Assembly (NCBI GenBank): GCA_008330645.1
Contig: VLTN01000016.1
Span: 248,001-312,000 of the forward strand
DNA: 64,000 bases
Reading direction: 5' to 3'
DNA from: Cafeteria roenbergensis
Lineage: Eukaryota > Sar > Bigyra > Bicosoecida > Cafeteriaceae
Shown: one piece after another, positions 39,901 through 49,490 of the stretch
How the letters are laid out: each line of letters starts with the position of its first letter
Position numbering within the stretch: the stretch's first letter is position 1
Notes under the pieces: generated by a model
Told to the model about the DNA's origin: nothing
What the model saw: only the letters and a program-made list of their open reading frames with translations
Database searches by the model: none
Translations under genes and position numbers: made by a program

Positions 39901-41241
39901 ACGGCTCTGACCGCTCGCGACGATGCTGGCGAGGCCACAGCGGCCGCCGCCGACCAGGCCACCCCCGCCGCTTCCGGCGACGCCGTGCGCGCAGGGCCAC
40001 CCGCCGCCGCCAGGCCGGACCAGACCCCGGTGCTGACCCTCGGGCTGCTGGAGCGCGCGCTCAGGGACGTGCCTGCGTCTGCCCTCAGCGGCCTGCAGAC
40101 ATCGGCTCTCCCCGCAACGTGGGACGACGTCGGCGGCCTGGAAGACGTCAAGCAGCAGCTCATTGAGCGGCTCCAGTGGCCGGTGGAGCACCGCGAAGTG
40201 TACGAGGCGGCGGGCGTGGGTCCCCCCCCCGGCGTGCTCCTCTTCGGGCCGCCCGGCTGCTCCAAGACGCTCCTCGTGCGCGCCCTGGCCACCACCACCC
40301 GCGCCTCCTTCTTTGCCCTCTCTGGCGCGGACGTCTACAGCCGCTACGTCGGCGAGGCGGAGCGCAACCTCCGGGAGGCCTTCCGCCGCGCCCGCGCCGC
40401 CAGGCCCGCCGTGATCTTCCTCGACGAGATCGACGCCTTGGTGGGATCGCGCGGGGCGGTGTCGGCGGAGAGCGACGGCGGGGCCTCCGCCGGCGTGCTG
40501 GCCACGCTCCTGACGGAGATGGACGGCATCGACAGCACTCCCGGCGTGGTGGTGGTGGCGGCAACGAACAAGCCCGAGGACCTGGACGCGGCCCTCCTGC
40601 GCCCCGGCCGGCTGGAGCTGCGACTTCCCGTGGGGCCCCCCAACAGGGCGGGCCGGCTATCCATCCTTCAGGTGCACACAAGGGCGCTGCGCCTCGGAGA
40701 GGACGTCAGCCTGGACGAGCTGGCGGATCGGTGCGCGCGCTTCACCGGCGCAGAGGTGGAGGCGCTCTGCCGGCTCGCGGCCACGCGGGCCGAGCGTGCC
40801 GCGCGCCTCTCCGCCAGGGATGGCCCGGCTGCCGGCGCGGCCGGGGCGGCGGCTGCGATCGACCAAACCGCGGACGCGAGGCCTGTGGTGGGCCACTCGC
40901 ACTTTGAGAGCGCCATGCAGAGCGTGTCCACGCTCTTCGGGGGGCCGCTCGGGGCCTCCAAGCTGCGGGCGGAGCTGGCGCGCCTGGCCGCGTTCTCGTC
41001 TGGAGCGGGAATGGCCAGGGCTGGCGCCGCCTCGATGCTGGGCGCCAAGGAGTTGGACGAGGCCGCGGCTGCGGCGCTGAGGACGGCGGGCGAAGCGCAG
41101 ACGCAGGCAGTCGGCGCCGCCGCGAGCGCCGCTGCGGACCCATTTGGAGCCGCGCTGGACGCCATGTGCTCGCCGGACAGGGCCGCCGACGACATGTCCA
41201 AGGCGGCGGCGGCCTTCTCCTTCGCGGCAGGGCCACAGTGA
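36961..41241 (+). CDS. AFG2: AFG2/SPATA5-like double AAA ATPase
   Basis: 1426 residues from the ATG at 36961 (MSRRESLPQMLA). Two AAA modules are present. The second is complete: Walker A GPPGCSKT near residue 1096, Walker B VIFLDEIDALVGSR near 1153, sensor ATNKPEDLDAALLRPGRLE. The Cys-Ser in GCSKT is a hallmark of the AFG2/Drg1/SPATA5 branch, which releases recycling factors from pre-60S ribosomes. The first module keeps Walker A (GLPGTGKS, near 469) but its Walker B is VVLDGLD, lacking the catalytic glutamate, and it carries two large inserts, the second acidic. Yeast AFG2 is about 780 residues; low-complexity inserts here account for the excess. The frame is also open upstream to 36805 but without an ATG there. 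Confidence 0.88.
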   Translation: MSRRESLPQMLARPAALRVGAAAIEADGQPANRLLAGPQWLATTGLASGVPALWCTARDPGRVWLGLCALDAAAGTGLASEVAARLPARGPTRVRLFWARPAGSVEPRDSNRLGAVLRSARSGWAEAVAGQRDAADDHDADGHAALVAAAPGMTGPPRLAVTVHVRLCRATPGGDELEVDPAAEAAVAAAGGGSDGATSLLGPALLGAVVAPGCAVRLAPELAGPGRWAFVEGVTPGEATVVEVGPATNVILPRVVVADAAAAVAGVPSPSVPASIASVSQSPAGPSTPAAKASLSRASAGPGAATSPSPAAAAAAAAAFGAAAAGARAATAASSPAAGSAPFSFRSLVTPPRSQPAAAPSPLAGSPADAAAGTPSPAAPPRPPARTSPWHPSALDCAPLDLSAPLDGLPGAGLSSAALALRQAVVLPLRRPDLVGWGSRLAASDGAGAAASPLEWPDVDAPRGVLLHGLPGTGKSAAVEAVAREAAALPGTAVRVVTVREEDLVTGDEDEAEGRLRRVFRAARRWLAQGDAYDGGAQAPDWGEGLLGSAASAVAGREAAALAAVGGGNARVGRRARVGEVADYRGTAEQSAGEAARAGAGTTDDCAVAASGGAAGAAAEQASSAVADDGLPLFSSRRRGGADGVPGWDDESEARVCIVVLDGLDRMAGALHGAGGGAEDTEDAPGGGGGDDGPGLQLSDAELLMRAQLVGLLEAHCWAHDAEGRQAPPGARVSGGGGRWRAGLGDAAAEGAIELEESSPDEDEEDHDHDQDEGEEQGGWAAAPGDGWGGAGPAGGAVARGKWLPGTGAPWRRDSLPAGALGRRRLVAPRRLVVVGTAAARDAVDASLLAPGLLQLDAPVDAPAVADRGSVLRQALLRARAVVGIPSQSALAGAAGGGSADCAEPQFSHVFDPADDAEPLPRALRGFAEGLIGYVPRDTVALVRAAVALWRADEAGREAAALAGEEDISSSLLSALADLDTALTARDDAGEATAAAADQATPAASGDAVRAGPPAAARPDQTPVLTLGLLERALRDVPASALSGLQTSALPATWDDVGGLEDVKQQLIERLQWPVEHREVYEAAGVGPPPGVLLFGPPGCSKTLLVRALATTTRASFFALSGADVYSRYVGEAERNLREAFRRARAARPAVIFLDEIDALVGSRGAVSAESDGGASAGVLATLLTEMDGIDSTPGVVVVAATNKPEDLDAALLRPGRLELRLPVGPPNRAGRLSILQVHTRALRLGEDVSLDELADRCARFTGAEVEALCRLAATRAERAARLSARDGPAAGAAGAAAAIDQTADARPVVGHSHFESAMQSVSTLFGGPLGASKLRAELARLAAFSSGAGMARAGAASMLGAKELDEAAAAALRTAGEAQTQAVGAAASAAADPFGAALDAMCSPDRAADDMSKAAAAFSFAAGPQ

Positions 41242-41469
41242 GACGTGACGTGACGTGCGCCGCGCCCCGCTAGCCCGGCCTGCTGGGCGCGCTGAGGCTC
41301 GCCAGTGGGTGTTTCGCGGGGCGCGCGGCGTGCTTGCTGCGCGAACGAGGAGGGCTGGACTGGATCCGAGCGCAATAGCACCACACACACACATACACAC
41401 AGACGAAGGGGCGCGCACTCTGCGGGCCGCACATGGGGGGCCCAGCAGGACTGGGGCAGCGCTGCTGCA

Positions 41470-42309
41470 TCATGCCTTAATGGCTGCGCTGCGCGTCTCG
41501 AGCTCGAGCCGCTCCATGGCGGTCACAGCGTCCATGATCTCCTTGCCGCTCGTCTCCAGCACCATGCCGCCCATCACGACCTCGTCGAGAATGTGGTGAA
41601 CCATGTCGGAGCGGAAGATGAGGTCAAGCTCGCACACGTTCTCGAACTTCTTGTCCAGAGTCTCCACGAACACCTGCACGAGGTCGAGCAGGCCCAGGTC
41701 CGACTCGTTGCCGTCCGCGGCGACTACAAAGTACAGGGTCGCGAAGTGCCTGTAGATGAGCTTCGTGTCCTTGGAGAAGGTGGTCACGCTGCATGGCGAA
41801 GCGGGCAGCGAGGCGCGGCGGGGAGGGGGACATTGGGACCCCAGCGAGTTCAGCAATGCCGCCGCGACGCCGCTTGCGTGAGCGCCGCGACCCCGCGGGG
41901 CGCGGATGCGCGCGGCCGCAAACCGCCCCTTGCGCACGTGGGGGCGGGCTGCGCGCCAGGCGGCCGCCGAGGCTGGGACCGAGGCCGCGGTTCAACATGC
42001 GCCTCACCTGCCGCCCTCGAGGAAATTGCAAACGTTGTCAGACCGCTTCGAGAGCAGACCGAAGATCTCGCGGACCGTCTGCTGCTGCTCGGGCTGGGTC
42101 TGCGGTCGGGGCAGGGGGGGCTGGGGGCGCAGGCGACCATCCGTGGGGCCCGGGAAGCGCGCCGGGCGCCGAGGCGGATCCCTCTCTGCGGCGCGCTGCG
42201 GGCTGCCGCCGTGGCGGGCTGCCGCCGCCGGGGGCCTCACCATGCGCTGGAAGTCCTTGATCAGGCGGGGCTTGCCATGGTTGTTGATCACGAAGATGCC
42301 CTTGATCAT
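41470..42309 (-). CDS. AP3S1: AP-3 adaptor complex sigma subunit
   Basis: Three exons, 42241-42309, 42008-42099 and 41470-41788, total 159 residues. Introns of 141 and 219 nt both begin GTGAGG. The joined protein reads MIKGIFVINNHGKPRLIKDF, then REIFGLLSKRSDNVCNFLEG, KLIYRHFATLYFVV, LLDLVQVFVETLDKKFENV and ELDLIFRSDMVHHILDEVVM. This is a near-complete match to AP-3 sigma, including the LSKRSDNVCNFLEGG block that separates AP-3 sigma from AP-1 and AP-2 sigma. AP-3 sorts cargo from endosomes or the trans-Golgi to lysosome-related compartments. It is followed on the same strand by VPS35 to its 5' side, with about 300 bp between. Confidence 0.96.
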
Positions 42310-42616
42310 CGTTCCCTGGCAGCGGGGGCGCGGGTGGGCGTTGTCGCGCCTCGGCGCCGGAACGCGATGCGTGGAGCACGCCCGGGCTCTGCTGCCTCGC
42401 GGCTGCAGGAGCGACTGGCGGGCGCCTCCTGCGGTGGCACCCAGCGAGGGATTCCGGCGCGGGACGGTGTTTCCCTGCCGCTGGCTGCCCGCTCCGACGG
42501 CGGGGCGTGTGTGAACGCGCTTGGGAGGCGTTCGAGGAGATGGAGCTTGCTCGGTCGGGTGCGTCAACGAGAGCACAACCACACGCACTCACACTAGCAG
42601 CCGCTGCGAAGCTACT
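42310..42616. promoter_or_regulatory. Intergenic, upstream of AP-3 sigma
   Basis: About 307 bp between the VPS35 stop and the AP-3 sigma start on the same strand; expected to hold the VPS35 3' end and the AP-3 sigma promoter. No distinct motif seen. Confidence 0.3.
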
Positions 42617-45600
42617 TCAGAGCTTCACGCTCGCCCAGGCGGCATACGCGGGCACGGAAGCGGCTTGCTCGCGGCAAAAGTTGATGTGGTCGATGATGGC
42701 GCCAAGATGCGCGTTCGCCTCGTCCGTGTCGGTCATCGCCTCGCTGATGCGCTCCTTGGCGACGGTCACCATGTTCAACACCAGGTCCGGCTTGACCGTG
42801 GGGCAGCCAAGCCCGAAGAAGTACACGTACGAGGCGAGGATGTCCACGAACGCCGCCGGGTCCCTGGGAATGGCGTCGTCGGCAAGGTCCAGCGCCTTGG
42901 TGAGGCACTTGAGGGTCTCGGGGGCGCGCTGGAAGCCAGGGCGGGCCTCCGCCACGCCAGCCTGGGGCACGGCCCAGAAGAGGCGGGCGCAAGCGAGCAC
43001 GCACTCCACGGCGTGCGCCTTGCGAAGCAGCTTTGCCGCGAACTTGGTGGAGCGGGTAGCGAGGGTGGTGTAGCCCTCCTCGCCCATGCCAGCCGGGCCG
43101 CAGGTGCGGATGGTGCCGATGGTGGCAAGCAGGCTGCTGCGCTGGAGCGCCGACTCCGGCACCTCCTCGTGCAGCACGAGCGCCTCCGTGAGGAAGTTGT
43201 AGCAGAAGCGGGTGTCGCGGGTGGCCGACGCGCAGAGGAGGAACAGGCGGAGGGCGGCGTGCGGGTGGGCGGAGCTGAGGGCAGCGCAGGTCTCGTGCGC
43301 GGTCCGGAGAACCGTCTTGGCCGGGACGCTTCCCGGCGCAGGAGCCGATGCCGCCGTTGCCGCCGCCGCCGCAGGGGCAGGGGCAGGGGCCGCAGTGCTT
43401 GCGGCCTTTCCTCCCTTCTTTCCTCCCTTTTTTCCTCCCTTCTTTCCTCCCTTTCCTCCCTTTGCTCCCTTCTTGCCGTTCCTCCCCTTTCCCTTCGCCG
43501 AGCCGCTCTCGCCCTTGGCGGTCTCGGCGCCGTCCTCTGCACCTTCGTCGGCGCCGTCCTCCTCATCCTCCTCCTCCTCGTCCTCCCCCTCCGCCTCAGC
43601 CTCCTCGTCGGCGCCGGCCCCGGACGACGCCGCCGCAGCAGCTGCCGCTGGAGCGGGCGAGGCCTTGCTGTCCGCCGTCGCGCGGGCCCGGTCGGCATCC
43701 ACGCCGGCTGCGTAGATCTCCAGGAGGCGCACCACCACGGGCTGCAAGGTGTACACGATGCGGTGGGTGCGGCCGAAGCCGAAGGCCTTGCGAGCCGCGC
43801 AGACGACAGCGTACTGGTCCGCGAGGGTGGGGGCGCCGCGGCCGATACAGTGCACCACGCGCGCAACGTTGCGCTGCTCGGCGGCGAAGGCTGCCGAGTC
43901 GGCGCTCGTGGGGGCCGGGGCGTCGTCCTCATCCCGGAGCAGCGGCGACAAGGTGCGGAGGATGGCATCGCACTCCGACACGGTGGAGATCTCGCAGCGC
44001 TGGGTGGCGAGGGCGTCGGCGAGGCTGGCAGCCACGCGGCGGCGCTGCTCGTGGCCCAGACAAGCGAGCAGGCCGGCCGTGCCCGGGAGGAGGGCGGCCT
44101 GCTTGGCGTCGAGGCCGGCGGCGCCGGCGCCCGTCGACCGATCACGGAGAGACGCCGACCCGGCTGCGGCGCCCGCCGCGGACATGGCCCCGGAGGAGCT
44201 CGACTGCGAGTCGCCCTCGCGCGGCTCCCACACCTTGCAGATGAGCTGCGCCACCGCGTCCTGGCCCGCCGCGTTGGCCTCGCGTCCCTCGAACACGGTC
44301 TCGGCGCACTGCTTCAGCACGACGTCCACCTTGGCGAGATCCCCCGGGTAGGCCGAGGCGGCGAACCCGACGATGGCGCCGAAGATGTCGGCGACGGCGG
44401 CACCGCCGATGCGCGCCCCGCGGCCCGCGAGGGCCTCCCGGGTGGCGGTGAGCAGCGCGTCGAGCACTTCCGCCCCGCTGCCCGCCGCCGCCCCCGCCTC
44501 CGTGGAGATGCGGCGGAGGATCCCAGTCATCAGGTCCCGAACGCTCACGCCGTCCACGACCGACGCCGCGGCGGCCACGAGCGGCTCCAGCGTTGCCAGA
44601 TGGAAGCTGACGGGGAAGGCCTGCAGCAGGCAGTCGAAAATGAACTCCTGGGCGAGCGCGTCGCCGGAGTTTCCGATTTCGGTGAGCAGAGCCGGGAGCA
44701 CCGCCTCCGAGTAGAGGGCCTCGGTGACGCCCTCCACGTTGGCGAGCTTGTCGATGGCCGTGCCGATGACCTGGCGGATCTCCAGGCGCTCGCGGGAGCG
44801 GCGCTTCTTGCTCTTGCCGTCGGCGGCGGCCTGCATGCGAACCCACAGGCGGATCATCTCCACGGCGTTCTCAAGCACGAACATGACGGCGTCCTCCACC
44901 GTGCCGCCCTCCCCGTGGTACGGGGACCCCTCCTCCGGGAGCAGCGTGCCCGTCTTTTGCAGGAGGAAGTAGCGCAGGAAGAGGCCGCGGGTGGGGTGCT
45001 GCACGCCGCGGCACATCTCGCACATGTCCTTGAGGACCTTGTTCGCAGGCATGCGCCGCGAGCGGATCACCAGGGGCCCCGCGGTCACCATGAGGTACAG
45101 CCGGGGCAGCACGTTTCCGGCGTGCTGAACCATCTCGTACAGCTCGCGCGCCGTACGCTTGCCACTGGAGGCCGTGTGGTGGAAGTATGCCTCGAGGGAG
45201 TCCAGCTGCGAGAACACGGTCATGTCTGCGGCCAGCGGAGCGCGAGGCACGAGGGCGGGCGGGGGGGCGGAGGGGCGGAGCGTCGAAACGCGCGTGGTTC
45301 AAGCGCCCAAGGTTGGCCGACCGCAACGCCGCCGCACGCGCGGCGACTCTGTTGCACCGGCCTCACAGAGCTCGTAGTAAGGCTTGGGCGACAGGTGCTT
45401 GGTCCTGAGCTCGTGGAGCATCGCCAGCGCGTGCTTCAGCGCCTCCTTCAGGTTGCCTCCGTCCTGCAAGCCAAATCAGTCAACTCGGGTCCAGGGAACG
45501 CAGCAAGCGTGGCCCCGCGCCGCCCGAGAGACGCAAAACAACGCGCCCCGCGGCACGTTGGAGCCGCGGCATGTGGCAGTACCCGCGGGGCAGCTCATGA

Positions 45601-45895
45601 GCGCTCACGATGGAGGTGCGCATGAGCCCAGCGTGCTTGTCAACGCGGCGCGCGGCGTGCTGCACATGATCCGCCTGGGCCGCTTTGGTCGTCGAGGCCT
45701 GCGATGGGAGCGCAGCAGCACGACACGGCCGCCAGTTGCGCGCGATGACAGCCACCTTGTGCGCGCGGGGTGCCCCGCTGGGGCGCCAGGGCAGGCTCGC
45801 CCTGTCGGCTGAGCGCCCGCCAGGCCAAGAGCGCGGCGCCGCGGCGCCGAAGCGGGCGCTCGCAAGCCGCGGGGCCGCAGCGCGGGGCTCACCAT
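42617..45895 (-). CDS. VPS35: VPS35, retromer core subunit
   Basis: Four exons: 45893-45895 (only the ATG), 45609-45698, 45367-45463 and 42617-45225, 932 residues in all. Introns of 194, 145 and 141 nt begin GTGAGC, GTGAGC and GTGAGG. Joined, the N-terminus reads GGNLKEALKHALAMLHELRT then KHLSPKPYYELY|MTVFSQLD, followed by EMCRGVQHPTRGLFLRYFLL and the helical solenoid of VPS35 (DALAQEFIFDCLLQAFPVSF). VPS35 is the scaffold of retromer, which recycles receptors from endosomes. Near 43310-43700 the solenoid is interrupted by an acidic run followed by Lys/Gly repeats and an Ala/Pro linker. The one-codon first exon is the least certain part; the next exons are well supported. Confidence 0.93.
43409..43470 (-). 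repeat. Short coding repeat in VPS35 (Gly-Gly-Lys-Lys units)
   Basis: Purine-rich on the coding strand, with about five near-identical 12-bp units encoding GlyGlyLysLys, in the disordered insert of VPS35. Confidence 0.85.
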
Positions 45896-46181
45896 CGGCA
45901 GGAGCCGCACGCAGGACCGGGTCTGCGCCCAGGGAGCCGGGTCCGGCAGCCAAGTGCGGGCCGGGGGGCGGCGGCGCGGGGCGGCTGCTGCGGCAGCGCT
46001 GGCAGAGGCGGTCGCTTGTTGAAGCTGTTCGCGTGTGGCAACGGCGTGTGCGGCTGCGAGTGCGGCGGCTCCCGGTCGCGCTCGAGCGGCACGCGTGGGA
46101 AACACCTGTTGGCGCAACTAGGCTTCATTCGCTCGCCGGTGCAAGCGGGTTGTGAGGGCGCGCCCGGGCAGCAATCGTCCA

Positions 46182-47310
46182 TCAGTCTTGCGACTGCTCC
46201 TCGAGCAGCGCGTTGGTTGCCTGAATCATGGCCTCCAGCTCGTTGTCCGACACGTCCGAGTGCATCCTGCAGCGCATGGTGGGGTGCACGGTCGGGGAGA
46301 GCTTCGGGCGCGAAGTCGCTGGTCGCTCGCCTGCCGCAAGGCGTGCCGAGACGAGAGCGGCGCCGCAACATCAACCAGCTCACCACCACCGGACCGTTCC
46401 TGAGCGGTCCAACAAGTACGAGCACTGCAACGTGCGGTTGTGAACCTTGGCGTCGAAGCAAAATCCCTGCGCGCCGATGGGGTGTGGTGGGAGGGAGAGG
46501 CGGGGGGAAAGAGGGCAGCGTACGGCAGTGGGCAGCGGTCGCAGTTCGCAGCAGCACATGCAAATGGCCGGCGATCGAGGCGGGCAGCACCGCGTCCTTC
46601 GCGCTGCCCAGTCTGCCGGTCCGCCACGCGCGCCCGCCATGCAGCCGCAGGCAAGCTGCCGCTCCGGCCCTCACCTCCGTCTTGCGCTCGCTTGCCTCAA
46701 AGCGGGAGTAGGAGTGTGGCCGCATGGCGGCGGACACTGAGCCGCGCAGCCCCGGCAGCATCATGGAGCGCATAAGCGCAAACACCCACCCGTTCGCGTA
46801 GGAGCAATCGATCAGCCCCACTCCCGGGACCTTGTCGGCCGGCGACAACGAGTCCAGGCGGTATGTGTCGAGAAACGCGGCGTGCACGGGCTCCAGCTGC
46901 TTTCGGGCGTGCTGCGTCATGGAGACCGTCACCAGCGTCGCCGTGTTGCGCCCTGCAAGCGACCTGATGGACTCAGTGCGCTGCTCGAACAAGTGCTCCA
47001 CCTCCAGCTCCGGGAACGGGAACGCGCCCGAGGTCTCGTCGAGCAGAACCGGGGCGGCCTCGAACCGCTTGTCGCGGTCGGCCCGCATCGCGTCCGCGAC
47101 CTTGGAGCCCGAGAAGCGGGAGATGATGATGCGCCGCTCGCGCTTGTAGGCCGGCTCGTCCGCGGCTGTCGCGTCATCGCCAGCTGGCGGCTGCTCCTTG
47201 CCGGCAGCCTTGGCAGCAAACGCCCTGCGGTCCGCCGCCGCTCGGGCCCCAAGGGCCAGCACGCCCTGCCTGCTCGCATTCGCCGCCCTCGCAATCGCCC
47301 TGGAGAGCAT
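46182..47310 (-). CDS. ATP10: ATP10-type mitochondrial F1Fo-ATPase assembly factor
   Basis: Three exons, 46675-47310, 46384-46466 and 46182-46266, total 267 residues; introns of 208 and 117 nt begin GTGAGG and GTGAGC. The ATG at 47310 opens an Arg/Ala-rich, acid-free presequence (MLSRAIARAANASRQ) typical of mitochondrial import. The body carries the ATP10 pattern: LIDCSYANGWVFALMRSMML, then KVHNRTLQCSYLLDRSGTV and RWW|MHSDVSDNELEAMIQ. ATP10 helps assemble the Fo sector of ATP synthase in the inner membrane. A longer open frame through the last two introns exists but loses the family match, so the spliced model is preferred. Confidence 0.85.
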
Positions 47311-47565
47311 CGCCGGCTGCGCCTCTCGCCCAGGTGCGCGCAGCACTGCGCCGACGGGTGTCGCTGGGGCGCGCTTGGCTCTGCAGGCTCCGGTGCTCGA
47401 GGAGCTCTCGCGCAGGGCAGCGCAGACCCTGCTGGGCCACGGCTGACGGGAGAAGCGACTGTGCTGCCTAGCCCACTTGGTCGCTCGCGTGTGGTGGGGT
47501 CAGCGCGCGTGTGCCGGTATGCCCGCAAACAATCGAGCTCTTTGCAATCGCGCACACACGCACTC

Positions 47566-48787
47566 TCACGGGGCGCCGGCTGCGGTGCCGCGGGGAGCGA
47601 TGACGTTGAGGCCAAGGCCGGCCACCGTCTGGAGCAGGCTCGTCTCGCGCGGCAGGAAGCGCACAGTCGTGTTCGCGCAGCTAGCCACCTCCCGGAGCAC
47701 CTCAACGTACTTGGTTGCGAGCAGGTACTTGGTGACGCTGCCGGGGCCGCCGTGCTTGAAGACGACGGAGCCCACGACGCGGGCCGTTTCGGCCTCACCG
47801 CGTGCCTCGTTCACGGTGGCGCGAGCATTACCCTTGGCAGCGGCAAGGGTCTGGGCGGCCGTGCCCTCCGCCTCGCGGAGGATCCGGACCTGGTCGCCCT
47901 CCGCGTCGATGATGGACGTCTGGCGGGTGGCGCGGGCCTTGAGCAGGAGCGCGTTGTTGTTGAGCGAGGCGTTCTTGGCGCGGGCCAGGGCGTCGTGGAG
48001 CGATCCCACGTCGACCGACTGGAACTTGACGAACTTGATCTGCACGCCCCAGCGGGTGGCGATGCCCGACATCTCGGAGGACACGCGGGAGGCGGCGCGG
48101 GAGGCCGCCGTGGACTCGATGAGCTGGTCGACGTCGAGCTGGCCGGCCACGTTGCGCACCTGAGCCTGCAGCAGCTTGGAGAGCATGTCGGGGACGTTCT
48201 GGGTGGAGTACAGCATGCCCTTGGACGAGGAGACGCGGAAGGACAGCAGGGCGTCGAGCAGCACGAGGCAGTTGTCCCGGGTGATCACGGCCAGGCGCGG
48301 GGTGTCGATGACCTCGTCCTTGAGCACGACGCGGTACGTGCGCTCGGACACGTGGTCCAGGCGGTTGTTCACCAGGCGGTGGAAGTCGCGCTTGAAGACC
48401 TTGGGGCGGTCGATGAAGGGAACCAGGCAGTGGCACCCGGCCTGGAGCAGCGTGTGGAACTTGCCGCAGCGCTCAACGACCACCTCTTGCTGCGCGAGAG
48501 GGAGGCAACGCGAGGGCGGTGGCAGGAGCAGGAGCGGCGGCGCGTCACGGGGCGAGCGGCGGCCAGCGGGCGGCGCGCGGGCTCGGCGCCGCCGGCGCGC
48601 GGCTCGGCCCGGCGCGGCGCGCGCACTAGAGGGCGAGCAGGCAAAGCAGGCAGGCCGCTCGCGGCGCCACGACGTGCCCGCCGCTCACGCGCTCCAGGAC
48701 CAGAATGATGGCCCAGTAGATGTTGTAAAGCAGCACCAGTCCAAGCACCACCCCGATGACCGCGCCGGCGATGGCGGCCCCGTCCAT
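47566..48787 (-). CDS. SPFH/stomatin-like membrane protein
   Basis: Two exons, 48689-48787 and 47566-48489, 340 residues; the 199-nt intron begins GTGAGC. The first exon encodes a membrane anchor (AGAVIGVVLGLVLLYNIYW). The second gives the SPFH domain: VVVERCGKFHTLLQAGCHCL, VPFIDRPKVFKRDFH, then VITRDNCLVLLDALLSFRV and a long amphipathic helix with AEGTAAQTLAAAKGNARA. This is the stomatin/SLP pattern. Such proteins form oligomeric membrane scaffolds. Without a clear mitochondrial presequence I would not call it SLP-2. Same strand as ATP10, about 255 bp upstream of it. Confidence 0.88.
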
Positions 48788-49131
48788 CTGCGCGGCGAGC
48801 GCCCAGGCGGCAGATTGCAGGGGCGATCAAGCGCAGGAAGCCTCGGGCGCCCAGCGAAGCAAGCGGCCCGCCGCTCCCCCGCACCCGCGCAGCGCAAGCG
48901 CCAGTGGGTCCATGCGGCACGGACGCCCCTCGCACGGGCAGCAAGGCGCGGCACCGCCGGGCTCACCGCGTCGGGACGTTGCGCGAGGGAGTGTCCCGGA
49001 ATTGACTGGCAGGCCGGCCGCTGGCTCTGCCCGACCGGGTTGCTGCTGCAGCCCGGGCGCGTCAACGCCAGCAAGGTCTGGCGGCGCGCAAGGCGCAACC
49101 GTTGCTCCCACGAGGCACAACCACGGCGCGG

Positions 49132-49164
<33 letters not shown>

Positions 49165-49490
49165 GGGAGGGCGCACGATTGGGCAGCTCAAAACATACTG
49201 CGGGCCCCACTGCATCGGCGCCACACAAGTTCCCCTGGCCGCCCCTGGAGGCCGGACTGCGGCGCGCGGCCCAAGGCACGACGCTGGCAGGTACAATCAG
49301 TCAAAGGGGGGCCACCGCTCCGCAGATTCCATCCGGCGTTGAGGAGCCTTTTGCTGGCGTGACGTTCGCCTGCAGAGCCGGGTGCTGGCGTTGCGGGTTG
49401 GAAGCTTGCGGCGGCGCCTGCGGCAGCGGCGGGCCACGAACACAGACGCGCAGCTGGACCAGGGCGCGCCGCAGACGCGCTGCGGGACAA
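48788..49490. promoter_or_regulatory. Upstream region shared by SPFH and glutaminase genes
   Basis: About 700 bp between divergent ATGs. It contains a 29-bp TG microsatellite at 49134-49162. No gene is supported here, although several frames are open. Role as a two-way promoter inferred from orientation. Confidence 0.35.
49134..49162. repeat. (TG)n microsatellite
   Basis: Uninterrupted TG dinucleotide run of 29 bases between the divergent SPFH and glutaminase genes. Confidence 0.97.

Noticed and set aside
46182-46383. Read-through of the ATP10 frame into the long 485-codon minus-strand frame
   Set aside because: Loses the family pattern after RWW; the spliced last exon restores it and ends at a proper stop.
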